From JACKFB01 sp041389525 (GTDB lineage: Bacteria; Myxococcota_A; UBA9042; PHBI01; JACKFB01), in assembly GCA_041389525.1 (NCBI GenBank), contig JAWKRR010000029.1:1-64000 (forward strand): a stretch of DNA of 64,000 bases. The letters are read 5' to 3'. The notes beneath the pieces are model-generated. The model was not told the DNA's origin, made no database searches, and saw only the letters and a program-made list of their open reading frames with translations. The position numbers were made by a program, and so were the translations under genes. This document shows, piece by piece, positions 20,851 through 29,732 of the stretch. How positions within the stretch are numbered: position 1 is the first letter of the stretch; each line of letters opens with the position of its first letter.

Positions 20851-21351
20851 TCACGCGGGGCGCTCGAGGGTGACGAAGCTGCAGCCTTCGGAGTCCACGC
20901 GCTCGGTCTCGCGCCACGCGCCCCGGTCGAAGGCCGGGAAGTGCGTGTCGCCGTCCGGCTGGGCGTGGACCTCTGTGAGGAAAATCCTGGTCGCCAGGGG
21001 CAACGCGGCCGCGTAGATGCCGGCGCCGCCGACGATGCGCGGCTCGGGGTCGGTCTGCCGCGCCAGGGCGATGGCCTCGGGCACGCTGCGGGCGACCTCG
21101 ATGCCCGGGTGCTCCAGCGAGGCGCGGGTGACGACGATGTTGCGGCGGCGCGACAGCGGGCCCGGCAGGGACTCCCAGGTGCGGCGGCCCATGATGATGG
21201 CGTGGTCGAGGGTCATGCGCCGGAAGTGGCGCAGATCCTCGGGCAGGTGCCAGGGCAGGTCGCCGTCCAGGCCGATGACGCCGTTGTCGGCGATGGCGAC
21301 GACGAGGGCCAGGGGCTCGCGCGGTCGGCCGCCGGTGTTAGGCCCGCTCAC
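20851..21351 (-). CDS. folA: dihydrofolate reductase
   Basis: A 166-residue enzyme that regenerates tetrahydrofolate from dihydrofolate using NADPH. Family motifs are present: VVAIADNGVIGLDGDLPWHLPED with the catalytic Asp after LPWHL, MGRRTWESLP, and the later GGAGIYAAAL cofactor loop. The length is standard apart from a short N-terminal extension. The GTG start at 21351 overlaps the thyA stop (GTGA), so the two are translationally coupled. That fits their biochemistry, because ThyA produces the dihydrofolate that FolA recycles. Confidence 0.95.
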   Translation of the reverse strand: MSGPNTGGRPREPLALVVAIADNGVIGLDGDLPWHLPEDLRHFRRMTLDHAIIMGRRTWESLPGPLSRRRNIVVTRASLEHPGIEVARSVPEAIALARQTDPEPRIVGGAGIYAAALPLATRIFLTEVHAQPDGDTHFPAFDRGAWRETERVDSEGCSFVTLERPA

Positions 21352-22190
21352 ACCGCCACCGGAGCCTTGATGTGGGGGTGCGGGTCGTAGCCCTCGAGGC
21401 GAAAGTGCTTGAACTCAAAGGAGAACACGTCGCGGACCGAGGGGTCGAGGTGCATGGTCGGCAGGGCGCGCGGCTCACGCTGGAGCTGGAGGCGGGCCTG
21501 ATCGAGGTGGTTCATATAAAGGTGGGCGTCGCCCAGGGTGTGGATGAACTCGCCGGGCTTGAGCCCCGTCGCCTGGGCGATCATCAGGGTGAGCAGCGCG
21601 TAGCTGGCGATGTTGAAGGGCACGCCCAAGAACACGTCGCCGGAGCGCTGGTAGAGCTGGCACGACAGCTCGCCGTCTTGGACGTGGAACTGAAAGAGCG
21701 TGTGGCAGGGCGGCAGCGTGACGTCGGTGGCCTCGCGGGGGTTCCAGGCGGTCACGAGGTGGCGGCGGCTGAAGGGGTTCTGCTGCAGCTCGCTGACGAC
21801 GCGGGCGATCTGGTCGACGCCGTCCGATGCGTAGGTGCCGTCTGGGTTTTTGGTGGCTCCGAAGGCGCGCCACTGGTGGCCGTAGATGGGGCCGAGATCG
21901 CCGGCCTCGCGTCCGAAGCGGGCGCACTCGTCAGCACCCGCCCAGTCGTCCCAGATCGAGACACCCGCGGCCTGAAGCGAGGCGACGTGGGTCTCACCGC
22001 GTAGAAACCAGAGCAGCTCGTGGAGGATCGAGCGCAGGTGCAGCCGCTTGGTCGTGAGCAGCGGGAAGCCCTGGCGCAGGTCGAAGCGCATCTGGTGGCC
22101 GAAGACGCCGAGGGTGCCGGTGCCGGTGCGGTCGTCGCGCGGGCGACCCTCGTCGAGGATGCGGCTGAGCAGGTCGAGATAGGCTTTCAC
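21348..22190 (-). CDS. thyA: thymidylate synthase
   Basis: A 280-residue ThyA that methylates dUMP to dTMP with methylene-tetrahydrofolate. The conserved N-terminus (YLDLL, DRTGTGTLGVFGHQMRF, PLLTTKR), the nucleophile Cys in LPPCHTLFQF, the RSGDVFLGVPFNIASY segment and the C-terminal HPHIKAPVAV match the E. coli enzyme. It is about 16 residues longer because of two short insertions before GDLGPIYG and after WRAFG. The start is taken as GTG at 22190, where homology begins; no strong ribosome site is visible and the longer upstream frame looks non-coding. It is the first gene of the thyA-folA-ABC run. Confidence 0.95.
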   Translation of the reverse strand: MKAYLDLLSRILDEGRPRDDRTGTGTLGVFGHQMRFDLRQGFPLLTTKRLHLRSILHELLWFLRGETHVASLQAAGVSIWDDWAGADECARFGREAGDLGPIYGHQWRAFGATKNPDGTYASDGVDQIARVVSELQQNPFSRRHLVTAWNPREATDVTLPPCHTLFQFHVQDGELSCQLYQRSGDVFLGVPFNIASYALLTLMIAQATGLKPGEFIHTLGDAHLYMNHLDQARLQLQREPRALPTMHLDPSVRDVFSFEFKHFRLEGYDPHPHIKAPVAV

Positions 22191-22380
22191 GCGCCGAACC
22201 AAAGCACGGGTCGGCTGCGGAATCCACCCGCGATGAGCGAGCGCCGGCGCGGAAAACCCGCCGAGGCCGCCGGGGGCGCCTCTCGCGAGACACCGACCGG
22301 CGACCCCGGCGGACCAAGCGCCCGTCACGCGCGAATGAAGACGGACGCTCGGGGTCCCCCACCAAGGGACGCTCGGGTGC

Positions 22381-23169
22381 CTACTCGCCGAACGCGGGCG
22401 GGCGGGTCAGCAGGAACTTGCCCAGCAGCGGCTCGGACTCGCCGTCCAGGTCGATGGCGTCGACGAAGCCCTGAAACACGGTGTTCTTGAAGTCGACGGT
22501 GCCGCGCAGGGTGATGAACCAGGAGCGGTCGCTGACGTCGTCGTAGAACAGGGTCTGGATGGTGTGGTCGCCGTCTTGGAAGTAGCCCTTCTCGCAGTGG
22601 AGCAGGCCGGCGTCCTGGTAGCCGAACCCGGCGACGTCCATCCGCACGGCGTGGTTGCCGTGGGTGCAGCCGGCGTAGCGCTGGTAGAGACTCGAGACGT
22701 TGAGGCTGGTCGTGTACTCGCGGCCGCCTGGGAAGGCCATCACGCCCGACCAGCGCCCGGCGACGCCCGGCACGACGCCCTTGACCGACAGCATCTGGAA
22801 CTTGCCGATGACCGTGGCGCCGCCCTTGAGGACCACGCCGTACACGGGGGCGTGGTTGTTCTCGTAGGGGTAGCCGCTGATCTGGTAGGTGCGCCCCTGG
22901 CCGTCCTGCCACGCGAAGAAGTCGGTGCCGAGGCCCTGGGTCTCGACGCGGCGCACGCCTCCGCCGGTGAAGACCTGCAGGTCCGCCGCGCCCAGGTACA
23001 TGAACTCGAGGCGCTGTGACTGACTCGAGCCGTCCGCGAAGGAGGCCTGCAGGAACTTGTAGCCGAGGATGTCCCCGGTCTGGTTCCAAGCGTCCTTGGC
23101 GAGCGCAGGCGCGGCCATCATCAGGGTCAGCGAGAGCGCGAGGCTCGCGCGTCGAAGGTGCGTGGTCAT
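22381..23169 (-). CDS. secreted hypothetical protein
   Basis: A 262-residue protein with a clear signal peptide (cleavage probably after APALA at about residue 24). The mature part is rich in aromatic residues and Gly with alternating hydrophobic strands, which suggests a beta-sandwich or barrel, but no domain was recognised. Only a few Cys residues are present. The ATG at 23169 follows a GGGGGGA stretch that can serve as a ribosome site. It appears to be monocistronic, about 190 bases upstream of thyA on the same strand. Confidence 0.65.
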   Translation of the reverse strand: MTTHLRRASLALSLTLMMAAPALAKDAWNQTGDILGYKFLQASFADGSSQSQRLEFMYLGAADLQVFTGGGVRRVETQGLGTDFFAWQDGQGRTYQISGYPYENNHAPVYGVVLKGGATVIGKFQMLSVKGVVPGVAGRWSGVMAFPGGREYTTSLNVSSLYQRYAGCTHGNHAVRMDVAGFGYQDAGLLHCEKGYFQDGDHTIQTLFYDDVSDRSWFITLRGTVDFKNTVFQGFVDAIDLDGESEPLLGKFLLTRPPAFGE

Positions 23170-23519
23170 GAGAAGTCCCCCCAGGTCGTGAGATGCGGAG
23201 CGCCGCCCCCCTCGGGTCTCGCTCCAACCCTCCTTTCACCACCGGGGAGGACCTCGTCGGGGTTTTCGCCTCGGCGACGTCGATTTTCGCTGCGACGCAC
23301 GCTCGCGCGATCGCGCCGACTGGACCGCGCAGTTTTCGCGCTCGCAACGCCTGTGATACCGCATCGCACACCGCGCGGATCTCGGCCATGAAGGCCCCTG
23401 GCGAGCCTTCGAGCCCTCGGTGTGTGGCGCAGCCCTGGGCGCGGTGCCGCAGGAGCTGTGGGGTTGCCGTCCACTTCGGCACGCGCCTCATCCCCGTCGG
23501 GAAAAGTGCCGCGAGGCGC
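23170..23519. other. gene-free intergenic stretch
   Basis: About 350 bases between two same-strand genes. Long frames cross it on the minus strand, but they run on out of frame into the next gene and have no ribosome site, so none is accepted. No strong hairpin with a T-run and no known RNA motif was seen. Confidence 0.5.
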
Positions 23520-24851
<1,332 letters not shown>

Positions 24852-24966
24852 TGACGACCTCTAGTGGGAGCGCGCCGCGAATGGACGCGAGCCCGCACTT
24901 TAGTTGCAGCCACCCGCCCGCGAAAGCGGCGGGCGGCACAGCCCTTGCACAATCGAGGTAGTGAGC

Positions 24967-25359
24967 ATGCAGGACGTCGATTCTGATGCGTTTCGGGTCA
25001 CTTCGCACGAGGACGCTGTAATGAAACAGAACAACTCACTGGACCTCCGTGTGCAGAGGCCGGACGGCGTGGTGGTGCACTTCCCCGCCGTCAGCGTGCT
25101 GCTGAGCTGGGTTCGCGCGGGTCATGTGGTCGCCGACGACCTGATCTGCATGCGCAACCGCCCGTGGGAGCGGCTGGGTGACACCGAGTACGGCGTGATC
25201 ACGCGGCGTGCGCCGACCCAGCGCCCGGCGGTCGCGCTCTGCGAAGAGGTCGAGGCCGAGATCCAGCACCCGGCGAACCTGGACGCCTACCTCGCCGCCG
25301 CCGAGTCGGTCTCGGACTACGAAGAGGTCGCCAGCGAGTACGAGTCCGCGCGCGCCTGA
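24967..25359 (+). CDS. small acidic hypothetical protein with a GYF_2-like segment
   Basis: A 130-residue soluble protein. Residues of about 28-75 (VQRPDG, then a SVLLSWVRAGHVVADDL run, then RPWERLGD) resemble the small domain often labelled GYF_2/DUF4339, in which a short strand pair precedes a helix and a W-x-x-L/GD turn. This match is from memory of the pattern and is moderate. The C-terminus is acidic. A GAGGT lies seven bases before the ATG at 24967; an internal ATG at 25021 is a weaker alternative. The gene is followed within 35 bases by a strong intrinsic terminator, so it is a discrete transcription unit. Confidence 0.6.
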   Translation: MQDVDSDAFRVTSHEDAVMKQNNSLDLRVQRPDGVVVHFPAVSVLLSWVRAGHVVADDLICMRNRPWERLGDTEYGVITRRAPTQRPAVALCEEVEAEIQHPANLDAYLAAAESVSDYEEVASEYESARA

Positions 25360-25390
25360 GCTGCGCCCCGCGCGCGAAACGCCACAAACG

Positions 25391-25423
25391 AAAGCGCCGA
25401 GGACTCACCATCCTCGGCGCTTT
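25391..25423 (+). terminator. intrinsic transcription terminator
   Basis: A perfect 13-base stem (25391-25403 with 25411-25423) and a seven-base loop, followed by a run of T (TTTTT at 25421-25425). It lies 32 bases after the stop of the small acidic gene and is the clearest intrinsic terminator in the window. It may also work in the reverse direction, because the left arm begins with A residues. Confidence 0.88.
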
Positions 25424-25596
25424 TTCGTTCTCGGGACCTCCAGCCGTCCCGGTCCTGCCCGCGCCCGATCGCGCCGTCTGGCGCACAAAAGGAGACGCCG
25501 CGAACCTCAGGCCCACGGCGTTCCCTATCCAGGCGGGACCGAGGTCCCTTAATCGGAGTTGCTACTCTGCAGTGCGGAAACGCTCCTCCCTGGCCG

Positions 25597-26232
25597 TCAC
25601 GCGGCCTCCTCGGTAACCAGGTACTCGTAGAAGTCCTCGGGACTCAGCAGCAGGAAGACCAGGCGCCCGAAGGTCACGCGGTCACCGCTGTGCAGGACGC
25701 AGGACACGCCGCGCTGGAGGGGTTCGTCCCCGACCGTGGTGCCGTTTGTCGAGCCGCCGTCCTGCAAGACGTAGGCGCCGGTCTCCGGGTGCACCATGAA
25801 GGCCGCGTGCCGCCCCGAGATGGTGAAGTCGTTGATGAGGATGTCGGCCTCGTGCGAGCGGCCGATGACCAGCCACGGGGTCGTCCGGCGGGGGTCGCGA
25901 CGCAGCTCGACGTAGCGGCGCGCGCTCATCGGGCGGCTCGCCATCATCTCGGGTTCGACATGGAGCGCGACCCGCGGGTCGACCTCCTCGAGGTGCATCA
26001 TCGTGCCGGCGTAGACGCTGTTCGCGGCGACGGCTTGGGGAAGCATGCTGCCCGGGCTGGCGACCTTCGGGGCCGAACCCGAGGCCCGCGGCAGCGGTGG
26101 CAGGGGCTGCCTGCGCCGGATCTCCCCGCCGCGTATCTCCAACCCCACCAAGACCGGCCACCGCACCGTGCGGCGCAGCGCATCGCGACCTTGGTCAAAC
26201 GCGATCTTGCGCGCCTCCTCCAAGTCCTGCAT
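25597..26232 (-). CDS. FHA-domain protein
   Basis: A 211-residue cytoplasmic protein. The FHA domain is C-terminal (about 110-205) with the expected residues: IGRSHEADI, SGRHAAF and the STNG of GGSTNGTTVG. The N-terminal 100 residues contain a basic, Pro-rich linker and no recognised fold. No membrane segment is present, unlike the other FHA protein. The ATG at 26232 follows GGAGG by about 7 bases, so the nine upstream codons of the longer frame are not used. It presumably reads phosphothreonine marks made by Hanks-type kinases; the partner is unknown. Confidence 0.85.
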   Translation of the reverse strand: MQDLEEARKIAFDQGRDALRRTVRWPVLVGLEIRGGEIRRRQPLPPLPRASGSAPKVASPGSMLPQAVAANSVYAGTMMHLEEVDPRVALHVEPEMMASRPMSARRYVELRRDPRRTTPWLVIGRSHEADILINDFTISGRHAAFMVHPETGAYVLQDGGSTNGTTVGDEPLQRGVSCVLHSGDRVTFGRLVFLLLSPEDFYEYLVTEEAA

Positions 26233-26465
26233 GACGCTCCTCCCCCTGTTCTGACCCACCTGAGGGTCTCCCGATCCTTCGGCAGGGCGCGCAGGTGACT
26301 TTAGCGGGGAGTTGCGAGATCGACCGCCGGGGTTGACGGAACGACCCCAAAGCGACCGCCAAAGGCGCCGAGCGCCGGTGGCTCCCGCTCGCGACGCGCG
26401 GTACTCTCGCGATGGAGCGCAGGCTCGGTGCTCGGCATCGGCGGCGCCATACCCGGAGGTCGAAC

Positions 26466-26741
26466 GTGTCGCTCGAGGAATCGTTTCAGGCCGCGGTGGT
26501 GCGTTCGCGCGCCCTGCCCGCTCAAACCCCGGCGGGGCTGTTGGCCCTGTACGGCTTGTACAAACAAGCGACCGACGGCGACGCGACGGGCGCTCGGCCG
26601 GGCATGCTGGACGTGCGCGGGCGAGCCAAGCACGATGCCTGGGCGGGCCGCGCGGGGCAGAGCCGCGAGGCCGCGATGCAGGAATACATCGACACCGTCG
26701 ACCGCTTGGGTGGCGGCGGAACCAAAGGGAGCAGCGAATGA
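26466..26741 (+). CDS. acyl-CoA-binding protein (eukaryotic ACBP type)
   Basis: A 91-residue protein matching the four-helix ACBP fold: SLEESFQAAVVRSRAL, then LYGLYKQATDGDATG, then AKHDAWAGRAGQSREAAMQEYIDTVDRLG. The Tyr, Lys and Trp that hold the CoA in eukaryotic ACBP have counterparts here. It likely buffers or delivers long-chain acyl-CoA in the cytoplasm. The start is taken as GTG at 26466, where homology begins; the longer upstream frame is Arg/His-rich and looks non-coding. Its stop overlaps the next gene's start (ATGA), implying coupled translation with the secreted repeat protein. ACBPs are common in eukaryotes and patchy in bacteria. Confidence 0.85.
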   Translation: MSLEESFQAAVVRSRALPAQTPAGLLALYGLYKQATDGDATGARPGMLDVRGRAKHDAWAGRAGQSREAAMQEYIDTVDRLGGGGTKGSSE

Positions 26742-27172
26742 AGACGAGTCAGATGATGGCGGGTGTGTTGGTGGCGCTGGCGCTGCTCTTCGTGGCGCCG
26801 CTGGCGTCGGCGAAGGTCGAGATCCGCAAGGGCGGGTCGAGCTGGGCGGTCATCGAGGACGACGGGACCATCCGCATCGGCGGCTCGTCGGTGGGCAAGT
26901 TCGAGAGCGACGGCACCGTGCGCAAGGGCGGCTCGTCCATCGGGAAGGTCGAGAGTGACGGCACGATCCGCAAGGGCGGCTCGTCCATCGGCAAGATCGA
27001 GAGCGACGGCACGCTGCGCAAGTCCGGCTCGTCCATCGGCAAGATCGAGAGCGACGGCACCATCCGCAAGGGCGGCTCGTCGTGGGGCAGCGCGTCGAAC
27101 TGCTGCGGCGATCACGGCGGCAAGCGCGCCGTGGCGGCCGTCATCACGTTCTTCGTGGGCGACTTCTTCTAG
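26738..27172 (+). CDS. secreted 16-residue-repeat protein (five-repeat beta protein)
   Basis: A 144-residue protein with a signal peptide (about 1-25, cleavage after PLASA) followed by five near-perfect 16-residue repeats at residues 34-113, of the form SSIGKIESDGTIRKGG, then a 31-residue tail with a CC pair and a hydrophobic stretch. The repeats resemble the small five-bladed beta-flower domain described for some bacterial proteins; that link is a pattern match, not a search result. The gene overlaps the ACBP stop by four bases (ATGA). Repeats 2-5 are very similar at DNA level, so slippage or duplication is recent. The function is unknown. Confidence 0.7.
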   Translation: MKTSQMMAGVLVALALLFVAPLASAKVEIRKGGSSWAVIEDDGTIRIGGSSVGKFESDGTVRKGGSSIGKVESDGTIRKGGSSIGKIESDGTLRKSGSSIGKIESDGTIRKGGSSWGSASNCCGDHGGKRAVAAVITFFVGDFF

Positions 27173-27370
27173 GCCGGAGTCGGGGGGCGCGGGCTCGGTC
27201 GAGCGGCGCCTCCCTCAGTCCTTCGCCCCTGTGGACAGCCGCCGCGTGAGCCAGCCGGCGCCCCGCAGCCGGGGGCATCCGGCGACACGTCGGGAGGCCC
27301 TGGCAGCGTCGGAACTCCGCCAGAACCTCGTGAACGCGCCGCCGGATCTCACTTCCTAGCGGGCGAGCCG

Positions 27371-27859
27371 CTACCAGTCGCCGCGATCGCGGTCTCGGTC
27401 GCCACGTCCGCCGCGACCACCGCGTCCGCCGCCACCGTCACGTCCGCCGCCACCGCCGCCGTAGCCACCGCCGCCGCCGTCGCGTCCGCCGCCGTAACCG
27501 CCGCCGCCGCCGCCGTAACCACCGCCGCCGCCGCCGCCGTAACCACCACCGCCGCCGCCGCCGTAGCCGCCGCCACCGCCGCCACGTCGACCACCGCCGC
27601 CACCGCCGCCAGAGCGCTTGTCCTCGGCCTCGTTGACGCGGATCGAGCGGCCGTCCAGCGACTGCCCGTCCATCTTCGCCGCCGCCGCGTCAGCCGCCGC
27701 CGCATCGCTGAAGCTCACGAACCCGAACCCACGCGACCGACCGGTCTCACGGTCCAAGACGACCTTGGCCTCCGTGACCTCGCCGAACACCTCGAAGGCC
27801 GCGCGCAAGGAGTCATCCGTCGTGTCCCAACTCAAGCCGCCACAAAACAACTTCTTCAT
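27371..27859 (-). CDS. Gly-rich RNA-binding protein (single RRM)
   Basis: A 162-residue protein. Residues 1-80 form one RNA-recognition motif with RNP2 (LFCGGL, residues 4-9) and RNP1 (RGFGFVSF, about 44-51) intact. The rest is a Gly-rich tail with Arg and Tyr interspersed (GGGYGGGGG, GGRGGRG), like eukaryotic or cyanobacterial cold-inducible RRM proteins. It probably binds single-stranded RNA and may be cold-regulated. The tail is encoded by repetitive GCCGCC stretches (on the plus strand) that are prone to slippage. It is monocistronic. Confidence 0.92.
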   Translation of the reverse strand: MKKLFCGGLSWDTTDDSLRAAFEVFGEVTEAKVVLDRETGRSRGFGFVSFSDAAAADAAAAKMDGQSLDGRSIRVNEAEDKRSGGGGGGGRRGGGGGGYGGGGGGGYGGGGGGGYGGGGGGYGGGRDGGGGGYGGGGGGRDGGGGRGGRGGRGDRDRDRGDW

Positions 27860-28013
27860 GACTTACTCGAACCTACAGCGGACCCGGCGATTGAAGGCGC
27901 CGGACGTCCTGGGTAAACGAGCCCGCGGGCCCGTGAGACTGTGCCAACTCTAGCCACTCGCAGAGTCCCGACGCGCCCCTCGAACTGCACGAGACCAGAC
28001 GCGAGCGAGGCTG

Positions 28014-28026
28014 TATCAGGCTGATA
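28014..28026. promoter_or_regulatory. palindromic dyad TATCA-N3-TGATA
   Basis: TATCAGGCTGATA is a perfect 6+1+6 palindrome about 110 bases before the SDR gene start, and it is AT-rich for this genome. The same TATCA-N3-TGATA pattern recurs at 55438-55450. It may be a regulator binding site; the regulator is unknown. Confidence 0.3.
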
Positions 28027-28138
28027 TCGCAGGCGGACTGCGGGTGCAATAGGTGCGCTTTCCGCGTCGATCACCCCGGTCGCGGGCGTGCTTCGACTGC
28101 TGTTGCGGTGTGGGCGTATCCCAGCGAGACTCCCCCCC

Positions 28139-29086
28139 ATGGCGAAGGTCCTCATCACCGGCATCGCAGGGAGCCTCGCCCAGCTGGCGGCGCTCGAACT
28201 CATACGCCGCGGCGACGAGGTCATCGGCGTCGACTACCGCGCCAAGCCGATCGATCTGCCGCGGGGCATCGCCTTTCACCGCGCCAGCTACAACAAGAGC
28301 GGCATCCTCGACATCTTCCGGCGCCATGGCCCGGAGCGGGTGCTGCACCTTGGGCGCGTCGGCAATCTCCGCGTGCGGCCGAATCAGCGCTTCGACCTCA
28401 ACGTGGTGGGCAGCGCGAAGATCCAGGAGCTGTCGCTCGAGTACGGCGTCTCGCAGCTCGTCGTGCTGTCGACGTACCACATCTACGGCGCCCATCCTTA
28501 TAACCACATCCCGATCCTCGAGGACGAGCCGGTGCGCGCGCTGCAGACCGTCCCCGAGCTCGCCGACGCGACCCAGCTCGACGGCCAGGCCGTGACCTTC
28601 GCGTTCCGGCACCCAGCGCTCAGCACCATCGTCCTGCGCCCGTCCAACGTCATCGGGCCCCACATCAACAACACCACCTGCCGCTACCTGCGCGCCCGCA
28701 CGGTGCCCTACGTGTCGGGCTTCAACCCGATGTGGCAGTTCCTCTACGAATCCGACATGTTGCGCGCGCTGCTCCTCGCCCTCGACAGCGGCACCTCGGG
28801 CGTCTTCAACGTGGCGGGCCGCGGCTCCATCCCGATCGTCGAGGCGCTGAAAATCGCCGGCGGGACGCTGCTCCCGGTGCCGCCGCCGCTCATTTGGCCC
28901 TTGCGCCGCCTCGCCGACAGCGTCCGCAGCACCGTGCCGCCCTACCTCGTCGACTTCCTGAAGTACCCGGTGATCGTCAGCGACGACCGGTTCCGCGCCG
29001 CCTTCGACTGGGAGCCGCGCATCGGGATCCCCGAGGCGATTCGCAGCACCATCTCGCGCATGCCGCTCACGGCGGGGATCGGCTGA
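28139..29086 (+). CDS. NAD(P)-binding SDR/epimerase-like protein lacking the YxxxK pair
   Basis: A 315-residue extended short-chain dehydrogenase-type protein. The Rossmann start (MAKVLITGIAGSLAQ) and later landmarks (STYHIYGAHP, RPSNVIGPH, FNVAGRGSI) match nucleoside-diphosphate-sugar epimerases. In the place where those enzymes carry Tyr-x-x-x-Lys, the segment before RPSNVIGP reads ELADATQLDGQAV with no Tyr or Lys. The nucleotide-binding part is therefore intact but the usual catalytic pair appears to be missing. It could bind NAD(P) without epimerase chemistry, act as a chaperone/regulator, or use another catalytic residue. The ATG at 28139 has no strong ribosome site. It is a single gene. 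Confidence 0.75.
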   Translation: MAKVLITGIAGSLAQLAALELIRRGDEVIGVDYRAKPIDLPRGIAFHRASYNKSGILDIFRRHGPERVLHLGRVGNLRVRPNQRFDLNVVGSAKIQELSLEYGVSQLVVLSTYHIYGAHPYNHIPILEDEPVRALQTVPELADATQLDGQAVTFAFRHPALSTIVLRPSNVIGPHINNTTCRYLRARTVPYVSGFNPMWQFLYESDMLRALLLALDSGTSGVFNVAGRGSIPIVEALKIAGGTLLPVPPPLIWPLRRLADSVRSTVPPYLVDFLKYPVIVSDDRFRAAFDWEPRIGIPEAIRSTISRMPLTAGIG

Positions 29087-29189
29087 GCACTAGCCTTTGC
29101 GGTGACCGCGCCCCTGGGGTGTCACACCGCAAACGCTGGGCCGAGTCCGCAGAAGTAACATCTGAGCGGTCGCCAGGGGACGGAGTCTC

Positions 29190-29216
29190 TTGCTCGCGGC
29201 CGATTTGGTGTATTCT
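29190..29216 (+). promoter_or_regulatory. possible sigma-70-type promoter of the HU gene
   Basis: TTGCTC (29190-29195) and TATTCT (29211-29216) resemble -35 and -10 boxes with a slightly short 15-base spacer, about 60 bases before the HU start. The region is AT-richer than its surroundings. This is a sequence resemblance only. Confidence 0.35.
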
Positions 29217-29276
29217 GCGGCCGTTCCCCCACAACAACTCACATCCACCTGATCACCGACAGGGGAGGAGTATTCC

Positions 29277-29561
29277 ATGGCCAAGTCCATGACGAAGGCA
29301 GAGTTGGTTTCGCAGATCGCTCAGGCGACTGGTATCACCAAGGCGCAGGCCAATGCGGCGTTGTCCGCAGCCACGGAGGCCATCGGGAAGGCGCTGCTCG
29401 ACGGGAAGAAGACGACCTTGCCCGGCTTCGGCACTTTCAGCGTCTCCAAGCGCGCGGCTCGCACGGGCCGCAATCCGCAGACCGGGAAGAGCATCCGCAT
29501 TCCCGCCTCTACGGGTGTGCGCTTCTCCGCCAGCTCGACGCTCAAGGACGCGTTGAACTAG
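29277..29561 (+). CDS. HU-family nucleoid DNA-binding protein
   Basis: A 94-residue histone-like protein. The N-terminal helices (MTKAELVSQIAQATG, then ALSAATEAIGKAL), the GFGTFSVSKRAARTGRNPQTG arm with the conserved Arg/Asn-Pro intercalating tip, and the final FSASSTLKDALN strand and helix are all typical. It forms homodimers that bend DNA and compact the chromosome. A strong GGGGAGGAG precedes the ATG. It is probably highly expressed, in keeping with the AT-rich promoter-like sequence upstream. HU and IHF subunits cannot be separated for certain, but HU is favoured. Confidence 0.95.
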   Translation: MAKSMTKAELVSQIAQATGITKAQANAALSAATEAIGKALLDGKKTTLPGFGTFSVSKRAARTGRNPQTGKSIRIPASTGVRFSASSTLKDALN

Positions 29562-29682
29562 CGGAACTTGCTGGTACTTTGAGGCGGTGGCAGGGCCCGG
29601 TTCGCCGACGTCCTGCCTCGCTGGCCGCTCGCCCCCAAGCGGCGCTGGTGGATGCGCTCTGAGCGCCGGTTCGGGTCCAGTC

Positions 29683-29732
29683 TGAACCAGCGGTCTAGTT
29701 CATCCATCCGAACCAGCGGTCTAGTTCATCCA
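29683..29732. repeat. 27-base tandem duplication at a gene's 3' end
   Basis: GAACCAGCGGTCTAGTTCATCC occurs at 29683 and again at 29710, a direct repeat with a 27-base period. On the minus strand each copy contains WMN followed by a TAG stop, so the last codons and stop of the lipase-like gene have been duplicated just beyond its stop. Confidence 0.8.

Noticed and set aside
22325..23491. 388-codon minus-strand frame over the 23.2-23.5 kb gap
   Set aside because: The upstream 70 codons look mildly protein-like, but the frame then runs out of phase through the secreted-protein gene and has no ribosome site.
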